NCBI GenBank assembly: GCA_944470555.2
Contig: OX104127.1
Span: 153,279,776 to 153,343,775 of the forward strand
Direction: 5' to 3'
Origin: Heterobilharzia americana
Lineage: Eukaryota > Platyhelminthes > Trematoda > Strigeidida > Schistosomatidae
Length of the DNA: 64,000 nucleotides
Part shown: piece after piece, positions 47,263 through 58,660 of the stretch
How the letters are laid out: every line of letters begins with the position of its first letter
Position numbering within the stretch: the first letter of the stretch is position 1
Notes under the pieces: model-generated
Database searches by the model: none
What the model was told of the DNA's origin: nothing
The model's input: the letters and a program-made list of their open reading frames with translations, nothing else
Translations under genes and position numbers: made by a program

Positions 47263-47774
47263 TTGATGGTGACCTAATTTTGATTAATGACATTCATTTC
47301 TAAATTGTATACCTGATTGACAAACATTATCTAAAAATGTAATTTCAATGGGATACCTATTGTTGCATGAAATCATAAAAACACAAATGATTGGTTTCAA
47401 GGTACCGATACATAAAATACTTTGAAAAGTAATCAGAATTTCATTGTGGGATTAGAATCTTACTGACTCATCATACACTCCGGTTTTTCTGGATTTTTTT
47501 CCTTTGAACAGTATCACATAAGGGGTGTATTTTGAATAACGTTGTTGTTTTTGATAGATTTTGAGACTTCTGAGTGAATAGCTTTTGATTTATCAAGATT
47601 TATTATATATCAGAGACCCATCATTAGGCTTCTGAAGTGAATCTACCTAAGGTTACTCAAACAGATGTCTGAGAGGTTGTAAATATAATTAATTTATTCA
47701 GAAATAAGTAAATGACTTATGTTTCATTTACAAGTGGAACAATGTTTGCGACTGCATAGTAAAACCAGTAAACT
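47263..47774. other. AT-rich region without recognised gene
   Basis: Nothing supported. Confidence 0.5.
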
Positions 47775-47950
47775 CGGCTCCACAGGAGCAAGTGGACTTA
47801 CGACTGCTCATTCATGAGGCCCGAAGTATCAATCCTTTTTCCGTCACTGACGAATCGGATACTGACACAAAAGGACAGTAAGGAGGTTTGGAGAGTAGAA
47901 TGTCAAACTGAGCGACCGACAGACGTTGATGAAGAATTTACGCGGCACTG
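47775..47950 (-). other. GC-richer island, possible decayed exon
   Basis: Composition rises against its surroundings. The minus strand reads MTVPRKFFINVCRSL, and in another frame CVSIRFVSDGKRIDTSGLMN. FFINVCRSL recalls the conserved strand of mannose-6-phosphate receptor homology domains, but the match is short, lacks clean splice sites and needs two frames. I treat it as an unassigned possible pseudo-exon. Confidence 0.2.
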
Positions 47951-50900
47951 TCATATTTAAATCTGTGATTTCATAAATGTATTTTCTGATGAGCTAATTC
48001 AGTCTGTTTAATAGCTTTCTTTTCTTTCATAGTTTGGCTTAAGAACCTGGGTAGGAAGCCATTATCTAACAGTATTTCTCGAACGGTTCCCAACTCTTGA
48101 ATAAGTTTATCATGTTAAACTCTCTATGCCACAAACTGAAGTGTCTACTGAAAAACTGTTCGCAAAAACTAAATCTTCTGGTTTCTCTCTCAGCAAAAAG
48201 ATTCATCAGAAAATTGTAGACAGATTAGCTTGTGGTTTATCAACGACATATCTGAATATTTGCTTCAGTATATTTAAGCGAGAATTTTTGACTAACAGTG
48301 ATAAATTTGCTGACGCAATTTATTCGTGAAGTTTTCACTTATGACTTTTGTTACTCATACATATACAACACTGAACAAATTACAGGGTAAAAAACCAGTC
48401 CTATAGAAGACTATACACATTTAAGACAGTTTTACTGATCGTCACAACCTTTGTTAAAGCAAGTTAGAACAGATTGTTGTTCGAAACAATAATTCGTTTT
48501 GTATTTTTGATATAGAGCCCAAAGATGAGAAGTGTTCCCAAATCTTTACACTCGTATGAATTATCTATTTTATGCAATGCACACGGTTATGACTGTCTAA
48601 AAACTTTAAACTTATTATCCATCGGTATACATCAGTCATCAAAACCCATTGTTAATTTGGGTATTTTATTTGCAAGACTACATGGACCTTCGTTTTACTT
48701 TGAAATGATAAGCTGAATGAAAATTCAAAGATTCTTTCGTAGGGTTGGTTTCACATTATATGTCACTCTTGAAATGTCATTAATCATACTTTGGTTTTAC
48801 AATCCAACATAGCATATGAATTTAACTAGGCTCAGTTTTAGTCTCCATGGAATATTTTATTACCACCGCTTATTTATATATTGAATTACTGTTGTTATCT
48901 TAATAAGTACAAGCGTGTGATGAACGCAGGTACATATTATTTTCACCGAATGCTTGAACTTTTTGTATAGTTTTCACCGAGGAATTCATGAAAACATTTG
49001 CCAGTATGGAGTATCTAACAAAAATGTTTTTGTTCTGTTGATAAAACCTGCCACTGAAAAAAGAAGATTGCTGCTAAACAGGGTTATACCGCTCTGAGTA
49101 CACCTTTTTCAAATAAATGTGCCTCATATTTTATGGCTGTTATCGTAGATTAGTCTGATTTTTTAGTTCATTCATAGACACTGCTATTACACGTATCTGC
49201 GCTAACATGTTTACAGTAGTGGTTTCGATAAAGTTGGACAATAACGATAGCACTAAAGGATGAAGACAGCTATGGGAGAGTGACAACAAGCTGAGTAGAC
49301 CTACATTCTAACATTATTATTCTTGTATCACGATATGCTGAATAATATTTTAACACCCAATTATATACATCTTATCCTCTTGAAAATAAGAAATGCATGA
49401 AACCTAAAGAGTATTTTAAGGGATTTGAAGTGTATCGTGCATTGAAATTAAACTTACCTGCTTGTCTTTAAAAAGTTGATTATTTCTGGTCTCCACTTCT
49501 TTTACAATGCTTGCTATGAATATTAAGTAAATTACTTTTGAGTTTTAAAAAATACCTATCAATGCATCTTCATGAAGGACTTTAAAGTGAGTTTTATTTT
49601 TACTGGTAACATGCTTGAGAGATAATTATACACGAGGAACAAAATCCGAATACTTTTGCATAACAGTGAGCCAATAATTACTTCTTTGAAAAATATTATC
49701 TGAACAGATCACCACAACACATTACCCAGTTGAGTAGTTTCGTGTACAGAATTTTGCAGACACATTAACAATGATCTGCGGAAACATTCACGACTGTGAT
49801 TACTTGCATCTTGAAGTAGTTCCAAATAATGACCAAGGCTCTCTTTGGTATGTCGTTTTGGTAATAGAAAGTTGGCTTTTTTAACTACAAGTAATTTATT
49901 GAAGCTCTATGAGAATACTAGTCTGTAGTGTATGTAGTCTAATAGGGCTGCTAGGTCTTCACTTTGATAGCAGTTCAATGGGTTCATTTCACTCATTACA
50001 AAATGTTCACATTGTTTATTGTGCAGTAAGTATTTCGACAAATACTCTGAACACAGATTTCCAGATGACAGAATTCAATCAAAACAATGTTGTCTAAAAC
50101 TTGGTTAGCCTTAAAAAATCACCTTATAATTGAGACAAGTTCTGCAATCTTTATAAACTACTGAAGTATTATCAATATGTATACAAATTTTATAATCCTT
50201 CATCCAATAATACCTGCTAAATATATACTAGTGAATTATCATTTTATGCATGAGCTCAGCGGTCAAACGAATGTTACCTATGTTCAACCATTAAATATTC
50301 CATTAAATGTATGAATGAGTTATTTATGATTCCATATTCAAAGTGTTTATACAGTGTTATTTTTTGGAACAGTAGTTTTTTCATCAACTGTGTCTCTAAA
50401 TACGATAAATCATTTTATTTCTAAATTTTATACTTTGAAAGCGAAAAGCTGCTTTTCCAGTTTATCCCAAATGATATTTCCTTGATTAGTATTGGACCAG
50501 TTTGAAACTAAGCTGGACAAAATATTAAATTCGTTGGCATTTCGACTTATGACCCACATTCAGGAAAACTTGTGGTATTTGCAAGCCATTATTGCCGAAT
50601 AACTTCAGGAGATATACCCACATCACATAATCCATAAAGGCAATATTTCAAGCACGTGTGTATGAATCTAGGAATGATTTCAAGAAATAGGTAATGACTG
50701 CGGTAATTAATATCTTCCAGGGAAAAAATGACCAGGACTTTACTTGAAAGCAATTCTTTTTAAGCAAACTTAGTGAAATCCTTTAAAGTCTACTGTTTAA
50801 ATGACATCAAAAGCTCCGCTGCATGAAAATCTATCTTGAACAGAAACACTATCTACAACAAGTTCCGAACAAATACTAAGACTTTCCAGATGTTGGGAAA

Positions 50901-51633
50901 AAAAGAGTTTAATAGTGGCAGAACTTATAAGTATGTTGTAAGTAAATTGTCTCAGACACTCATAGTATATTTTATATTTATAAAACAAATATAGAAGAAA
51001 GGATCAACACGCGAAAGAATCAACAAAAAAGACCAGAAGGAAATAGTCGGAAAATGAAAGCGATCAAGAAGCGACACCTAATAAGTAAATCATTTCCATC
51101 AGCTGCAATTTTGTAAACTCCCACTCTATAGTCATATGTCATGCATTACAGATAAAGTGCAATTCCCTTGAGTTAGTTGTCAAGGGTCTAAACCAATAAA
51201 GCTGTAGTGGTAGTGATCGAAGTGAATGGTGTCAAAATGCATTCATTCAGAATCCCAGTTACTGTAGACAAATCATTCCACATAAAGGTTATTTGTGCAA
51301 AAATAACAGCCCAGTTAACTGAATCAGAAAACGGAGGTTTGTTCATCATTTTCAATCGTTGAGAAACAGTGAAGTTTTTGGAAAAGGATGAAAAACGAAA
51401 AATTCCAAACTATATGTGCTGACGTCTTTAATGAAAACGTTTGACAGAATCATCTTTTATGTTACCCACCTAACCAGTTAGTAGCAAATAAGGCAGCTTG
51501 ACTAAATATTCAAATTACTTGGATACTGTCTCATCGTTTTCCAGTCTTCCTTACTTCAGTTTGCCTGATATTGCAAACCAAAATAGGTAAGCTGCTCAAT
51601 GAGGCTTAAATCGAATAAAGTTCATAAAAATAG
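47951..51633. other. AT-rich region without recognised gene
   Basis: Frames of 60-67 codons at 48126, 48525 and 49909 show no family motif, and none has supporting splice structure. Nothing else seen. Confidence 0.5.
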
Positions 51634-52047
51634 TCCTTCATGACCGCGGTGAGTTGATGGTTGGTCTGTCGAAAATACCATCAGTAAGCACTTTGTCGAC
51701 ATCATACATTCCATTTCACAGGGAATTCGCTCTACAAGTTAGTTAAGCAATAAATAGAAATCATCCGAAGACCGAACATCATATTTCTGGCACCACTCAC
51801 GTCCAAGTCATCAAACTGAAAAGTCCTGATTTGTGTGCACAAAACAAACGTTTACCCTGGTTCTTTAACACTGTCTTATTATGGTTACCTTTTTGTTGCT
51901 TTGAAATCACTTATTTTTTGCATTCTGCCTTATTCTTACCCAATGTTTGCTCATTTTCGTTTCCATACTTCTTGTGAACATATCTGTCCTCTCGTCAAAC
52001 TTCGCACAGCCTTATCCGAATCTGAAAGTCTCTGTGCAACTTGTGTC
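51634..52047 (+). repeat. 414-bp inverted repeat, left arm
   Basis: Runs from TCCTTCATGACCGCGG to GTGCAACTTGTGTC and matches the reverse complement of 52181-52594 with only about ten mismatches. The same 73-codon frame is readable from both arms, which reflects the duplication rather than a gene. The outer flanks do not match and I see no target-site duplication. Confidence 0.95.
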
Positions 52048-52180
52048 TTTTTATAACTAGTCTTCCCTTTTCGAGTCAGTTTTGATGGTTTTAAAATTTG
52101 AACGATATCGTGAGTACTGACTTTGATATCTTGTGTTTATCACCTCTCCCAACCAACCCATAAGTAGTGTTTTTCAATAT

Positions 52181-52594
52181 GACAGAAGTTGCACAGAGAC
52201 TTTCAGATTCGGATAAGGCTGTGCGAAGTTTGACGAGAGGACAGATATGGTCACAAGAAGTATGGAAACGAAAATGAGCAAACATTGGGTAAGAATAAGG
52301 CAGAATGCAAAAAATAAGTGATTTCAAAGCAACAAAAAGGTAACCATAATAAGACAGTGTTAAAGAACCAGGGTAAACGTTTGTTTTGTGCACACAAATC
52401 AGGACTTTTCAGTTTGATGACTTGGACGTGAGTGGTGCCAGAAATATGAGGTTCGGTCTTCAAATGATTTCTATTTATTGCTTAACTAACTTGTAGAGCG
52501 AATTCCCTGTGAAATGGAATGTATGATGTCGACAAAGTGCTTACTGATGGTGTTTCCGACAGATCAACCATCAACTCACCGCAGTCATGAAGGA
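52181..52594 (-). repeat. 414-bp inverted repeat, right arm
   Basis: Counterpart of the left arm across a 133-bp spacer. On the minus strand a frame continues without break from unique sequence (52700) into this arm down to 52482, so the right arm looks like the parent and the left arm the inverted copy. The arms could fold into a very long hairpin if transcribed, a potential double-stranded RNA source. Confidence 0.95.
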
Positions 52595-52750
52595 TGTTGT
52601 CTAGTTTCAGCTGTGCACCCTGCGCTTCTTCAGCTTCATCGATAGCGCTAAAGTGTTGAAAAGTGTAGCTGTTTACTTCTGGACTAATACTTACGTTCAC
52701 TTAGGTGTTGTGTTGAGCTCTCGATTCTTGAATGGATTGGATTAGAAGTG
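52595..52750 (-). other. Unique flank with PLE-like terminal motif
   Basis: The minus strand reads GATGAAGCTGAAGAAGCGCA and GGGTGCACAGCTGAAACTAG. CTGAAGAAGC followed by GTGCACAG also occurs at 43583-43613 (minus). CTGAAGAAG...GAAAC is a common signature near ends of PLEs and related elements. The overlapping 72-codon frame 52482-52700 is not recognised. Confidence 0.35.
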
Positions 52751-55700
52751 GTAGATTCTACTGGTGATCAAGCGCAAAGAAATTCTATCATAATAACTTT
52801 TCATGGAGTATCGAGCGTGTGCATAAAAGTTCAGATGCCAATACGACAATTTTTGATGACATAAATAAATAATTTCGAGTTAAAATTAATGATAATGCTA
52901 ATCATTCCATTCTAAACAATTCAGCCTTTAGTATATTGTTTTAAACGAGGTGATGTTAATAATACTGGGATAAGAAAAGTAATAATATGGGACAACTAGT
53001 TACTGTTAGATTAGAGTTTTTTCTAGGATGCGAAATGAATGACACTATGTATGGCGATGAAGAAAACAATGAAGTTCTGTCGGTAATTTAATATTCATTT
53101 AACTCTAAATGAAACTGTACATGTGACAAAATCTGCTAAGTAACTGCTTTTATGTTGCCTGCTCAGTGTTTGTCTTGATTTGGTGATTGATTGAGCTCAG
53201 ACTGCAGTTTCATTAACTAGTTAGGTTCTACTTTCTTCTAATAAAAGTGAAACTAAAGGTTGTTAAAGAGCTTTCATCTACTTTTTGCTGCGTTTCGTGA
53301 AGGAAAAAGTGTAGTTTCGTTCATTATTTTTTGACATCACTTTTGACCTGTTAAACTAGATGAACAGTATCTGAGAGTGCAGTTTCTAGGCTATCACTTA
53401 TTTTTGACTATTTTCTGAAAACGTTTACATGGTGCACAGAAGGCATCATAATATTTTACTAGTACAGAAAAGTAATACACGATATATTCTGAAATGGCAA
53501 TTTTATTTCTTCATACTGATAAAAATAAGTATAGGAAGAAACTTTCATCACAAATTAACATGCATGGAAAAAATAGAGGATGACCATCAAATTTAATGTT
53601 TCAGGGAACATGTAGTTCAACACAACTACGATACTTAACATACATTTAGTGTGGGATGAGTGATTGCTGTTCACCTAACTAGCACTCTAGCAATTACTTA
53701 ACAACATGAATAGTAGCTAGTGAATCCTTATTTTAATCGCATTATTTCATACAACAAGTTGTTCATTCTGAAATGTGTAATATATTGTTAAGGACAACTG
53801 CGAGGAACGTAATTACGCAGGAATTTTGAAAATGTGAGCTGATTTTCATCATGCAGTGTGCAACATTTTACTGAACAATTTACTTGATAGACTATTCTAG
53901 ACATTGTTATTCTTAAAGTATTTTTCAGTCTGAGTAATATTTAAAGCAACTGGTCCCTTTCATAAATTTAAACAGCGTAATGAGAAGAAGAAGATTATCT
54001 GAAACAAGTAATGTGATAGTGTTTTACCTTTCAAACAGTCTGGTCACACCCTAACAGTATTGATTTCAGTTTTCATACCAAGAACAAGGTTTTCTTTTTT
54101 TCTTTTCTTCCTTCCTATTACTATGTTCCCTATTAACTTCATGGACCTTTTTCGTGAATTTTCACATAAATTGTTCGACAAGTCCATGTGTGATCAGATT
54201 GTTTAAAATGTATAGCGTTAATATATCACATGTTTTAGATAATCTTCGGCTTCTCAATAGGCTGAGTAATATTTACTTGAACCGTACTTAAGGAAGGTAG
54301 ATGAATGTTTTTCTTGCATGGAAGGTAACCATATATGCTTAAACTTTTAAAAATGTGATAGTAGGTTTATGACAGAATATGGGTTAATCATGTGAAAAAT
54401 AAGCCCCCAGCAAGAATCCGGTGAACCCTTTTGTGAAGGGATTTAAGGGATTTTTTCAGCGCCATAGGATTTCATAAATATTTGAATTTCAGACTAGTTA
54501 AAATCCTAGGGAAAGGAAAAACGTCTGACATTAAAAGATTCTTAGAATGTAATGGGAATGAACTTCCTATCCCGTGCGTACGACTTGCCTAGTGAAGAGG
54601 GATACGTTAATGTTCATACATAAGTAATTTCACTGTTTATACTAAACTTCAAGTGGTATTAGGAATGTCAACAACAATGACATTGGTCTCTTTACAGAAG
54701 AATATTTTCAGAGTCACTCTGAATATGGTCATCATTTCTTTGCTAGATGTGTATACTGACTGGCCAATAAAAAATATCCCAATATGTTTCGTCTGATCCT
54801 AAGTACTGACTGAATCCTAACGATTATTTGGTAATGTAGTCCTGAAGCTAGGTAACTCATTATCGCAAAGTTTTAATACTCATGTTAGTTGGCTGGAAAA
54901 ATGCTTTGCTTCATGCTACCAGATATTTCCTTGTTTATCAAGTATGTTTACAACAATAAAGTATGCGATAAAGGATTTCAGTTTTTGAAAGTTTCCGTGG
55001 GAAAATGTTTAGACGCTTAGTGGTTTAGTAATTTTTTAATTGTGGAAACAATCCCATTTGAACATAGGAAAACACATAAGACTATTGCAGTATGAAATCA
55101 TTCTCTTAGCTATTCATTTGTGAGCAGATAGTAAAAAGGATAGTACATTCCAGAGCAATTTCTGATCAAAGGCTTACATAATGGGGAAATAGACCAAAGA
55201 AATATATCACTAAAAAGGTTGCGTCATATGTGGGTTATCGAGAGTGATTGACAATCTACAAAAGCCATGGCAAAGAAAGAGATCGAGCATTCTTTTCTCG
55301 AACAAATGAAGATGGTTTGAACTTTTGGATCGATATTACTTCGTTTAATCCCAGATGTCCTAACCTCATTCCTTTAGTGTGGCTTAGTCGCACTAAATTT
55401 CAAAAGAGCCTAATGTCCTAAGTTTACTGATTGTTCTGTTATAGAGCTTAGGAAGTTTTCTCCATTCTACCCTTGTCAATCAAGCTGAACATTGTTCGCG
55501 AGTGAGTTGCAAAGACTAGAACATGGTACGGTCTATGTCTCCCGCTCCGCAGACATTCTGACAAAAATGTCAACTCATATGATGAAATAAACCCTCAGTC
55601 CTTTTGTTGGCAACACTCATGTTCAAAAGTAAAAGTGAAATTGACATTAAAAATCTAAATGACGAACAATTTACACCCTCGTTGCATGATATTTAACATC

Positions 55701-57355
55701 TAAAAATTTCTCGCATTTGTAAAGTAAGGCACGTTAATTTTCTGTCCAGAATATTTTCGATGAGAGCGTGATTTATTTTACTTCTGAAAAATGGCGTAGT
55801 CTCTTGTTGTTATTAACATGCCATAAGACAATTCTGTTGGCATTGCCTTGTTAACAGACTAGCTTCAGGAATTACAAACACTGACTGATGAAAAACAAAT
55901 ACAACAATTTCTACTAACCGCCTTGGTTCTCTATGTTAAAGGAAAATAATAGCACTAGTCACAGTAGAGGAATCATGAGATGCTAATTAGATAGCAGTTT
56001 GCTATCCCAAACGTTATTTCATAACATACGTGCACAAGCCAAGCGATCCTAAAAGAAAAAAAGTGGTATGTGTCTCCCGAAACTATCATAATTATAATAA
56101 CATCACACTCGACAAAATTTGTTCAAAGGAATAAAGGAATCAGAATATATGACTATATTATTCGTACTATCTGAATGTCTAGATGTGCTAGTGGACTCAA
56201 TATGGAAAATGTTAGTTGTATATACTACTTAATGTAATTTGCTTTCCAAAGTATGATAACAGGTTGCGTAGATGTTTAGTATATTCACATCTGTTTAAGG
56301 TCCTGTTTCAGCTACATTAAACTCAATAGAATTTACCTTTCAACTCAATAGTCATAAATCAGCAATAAATTCCATACTCCATATCCCCAAGTCGTTATCT
56401 AATTCCACCGATCATCTTACAATGTGAACATTAGGCTAACAGCCCTAATACGATGTAACGACTGGTGACAACATAGGTTTACGAATTCCTAACAATGAGG
56501 TACAACAATCTTAATTAAAACCGGATACAGAAAACCTTCATAACGCTAAGAATGCACTTTCATTTTTGTTTAATTTATTCACATTCTAAGCGGCACGACT
56601 GGCTTATGTATACTGTTAAGAAATAGGTTTTCATCAATAATACACAGCAAATCTGACAAGCATTAAAGTTTACAACTTGCATGAGATATTTTTTCGACTG
56701 TATCTACGGTTTGAGAGAATGAATGCTAACAGTTCATTTCTGATAATGAGTGATATCATTACTTCTGTTTTGAGGAATTTCTGTCTTTATGTATGATTTC
56801 TCCACTGAATGATAATAAGTTCATGTAAGCTAAATAAAAACATACTTTATTTACAGCAAATGCGACTGTTTCTTCATAAGGTGTATACTTACATTAAGTA
56901 ACATAAAAGACCAATGTTGCAATTAACGAATTGCTGATCTAACAGGTGAAATGTGAATTAATACAGAAACATGTATACAAACAAATAGATAAAATAAAAA
57001 TATGCACACTGTAATCAGTACAAAGCAATTACGCTAAGTAATCTACGTACAAAACAGGCTACAGTTATCACTGAAGTATTTATATCTTCTGAAAATTGCG
57101 TAAAGTTTCATCCCATAAAAATTACGTCTACTGTTAGGGATGCCTAATCCCTAAGAAAACTAACTTATTTTCACATTATTATTGTAAAAATTCAACCTTT
57201 TTTCGTGCCCCTTTTTGCACCATGCTATGTCAATTGCTTTTACTGCAGTTTAGGATAATAAACGCTGACTGGTCCATTTTATACTTTTGATGTAGTGTTT
57301 TTTCTCTAGCCAAGGCCATCTAAAGATATATAAACGACTGAGTTTTCAGTTATGA
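52751..57355. other. AT-rich region without recognised gene
   Basis: No supported gene. The part at 57100-57355 could include the 3' UTR of the minus-strand gene whose stop codon is at 57356-57358. A plus-strand 47-codon open stretch near 55257-55417 (SHGKERDRAFFSRTNEDG...) and a GC-richer stretch at 54405-54620 have no family assignment. Confidence 0.4.
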
Positions 57356-57501
57356 TTATTCGTTTGCAGTAAATAAGTCTTCGATCCCATCCTCTTCTTC
57401 CGGTGTCAGCTGAATATCCAGTTGAGAGGTCATTGTTCTATTCTTAATCGTATCATCGCGAAGCATGGTATCGTTATATGTAGCGTGGATCATGACATAA
57501 C
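57356..57501 (-). CDS. Candidate terminal exon of an unidentified gene
   Basis: After a minus-strand acceptor (ATCGATAG at 57509-57502), two bases complete a codon and the frame reads YVMIHATYNDTMLRDD, then QLDIQLTPEEEDGIEDLFTA and NE before a TAA at 57356-57358. The acidic, codon-balanced terminus and higher GC stand out from surrounding DNA. Phase fits the candidate exon at 57725-57818: that exon leaves one base (A), which joins GT here to give Ser. I do not recognise the protein. The acidic C-terminal tail could be cytosolic and regulatory, but that is a guess. Confidence 0.5.
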
Positions 57502-57724
57502 CTATCGATTTTATTTCTTTAGTACCTAATATAATAGAACATGAATTTTTAAATGCAAAAAAGGATAATCATAATTTCATTCATAATCTAATGTTTATTT
57601 TGAAACGTATACTACCTTAAAAGTAACAAAGGAATATGATAAGGCCTAATACTCATACGAAATAGCTTTCTGGAATTGACATCACATTTTTACGATAAAA
57701 TGCATTAGGACTTTTTATTTCGAC

Positions 57725-57818
57725 TAAATGCTTGGTAGAGGCCGGAAGCAATATCTATAGTTGCTTTATCCTCAAAGTTAATATTCACAAAGTCAATGCG
57801 AAACAACCGTACGTTACT
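57725..57818 (-). CDS. Candidate internal exon of the same unidentified gene
   Basis: The minus-strand frame reads SNVRLFRIDFVNINFEDKAT, then IDIASGLYQAF, following a pyrimidine-rich stretch and ATCGAG at 57824-57819. The frame is also open further upstream (HEKYFFLHFIE), so the 5' boundary is uncertain. The donor would be A|GTCGAA at 57724, which is weak but gives the correct phase to the terminal exon across a 223-bp intron. The amphipathic, non-repetitive protein looks like genuine host coding sequence. Upstream exons were not found in the window with confidence. Confidence 0.45.
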
Positions 57819-58439
57819 CTCGATGAAATGTAGGAAAAAGTATTTTTCATGGCAAATTCAGAAAAGTATTTTTATTCTTCAGTTAGGCTGTGAGACATTT
57901 GAGTAGCATGTTGTTTACCTGAATCAATTTTTATTCATTAATTTCATTTTATTTGTGAACACTTAATTTTTACAATTTAGTTTTTTCGGAAAAAAAGATT
58001 AGGAGTTTATCACTAAAATTAGCATTCTCTCTTCTTAATTCTAAAAGCAATTAGACTGGGCAAACTCAATAACTAAATTAATGACCTCAAATTCTAAACA
58101 ACTGGCAATTAATATTCTTAGTGTGCACTTATGTTTTCGATGGAATGCGTTTGTGTGATGATGCCTTCTCATATCTGCATATAGTTGTCAAAATGTCTAA
58201 ACCGAGGTCAGAAAGGATTTTCTTAAAACGGATATGCGTCAAATTTATGAGTACACTTTGTGGAGACAAAATTCAATTATGTTTTCCAAGTCAATTTTTT
58301 ATTTATGTTATTGAATTTATTTTCGTTTTGTTTCATTTTGGTGAAACACTGTAGCTTATAAAAACGGAATATCTCGTAAACACCAACACAACCGAAGTAA
58401 ATTTAAAAACTCCAGCTGAACACAGAAAATGGGACTAGT
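57819..58439. other. AT-rich region without recognised gene
   Basis: A 77-codon frame at 58121-58354 has no recognised motif. Nothing else seen. Confidence 0.45.
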
Positions 58440-58660
58440 TAAGTGATGTCGTTGTTGAAACTCCATTCAAGGGTCCGTTTACCATGTTGCTGACGCTTCA
58501 TAAACATTTGATCCCCTATGACGAAAATTAGAATGCAGGTTGCAAATGAAATTTTCCAGAGAAGGCAATGTGGTTGAAAAAGTTGAATAGCTTGTTGGGA
58601 AACCTGAATGTAATCTACAAAGATGACTTAAATAGAACTAGGTGACTTCTTACTAATGTA
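58440..58660 (+). pseudogene. Probable Ty3/gypsy reverse transcriptase relic
   Basis: Plus-strand pieces read LTLHKHLIPYDEN (about 58491-58529), then in the next frame MQVANEIFQRRQC (about 58532-58570), then NSLLGNLNVIYKDDL (about 58591-58632). The order TxHKGLYxYxRL, then A-x-EIFQR, then VxYxDDxL is that of the RT palm of LTR retrotransposons, with Y-x-DD kept. No LTR, protease, RNase H or integrase is visible nearby, so this is a small remnant. Confidence 0.42.

Noticed and set aside
51835..52393. Matching 73- and 100-codon frames on opposite strands
   Set aside because: The match is explained by the inverted repeat; neither shows a recognised domain or splice structure.
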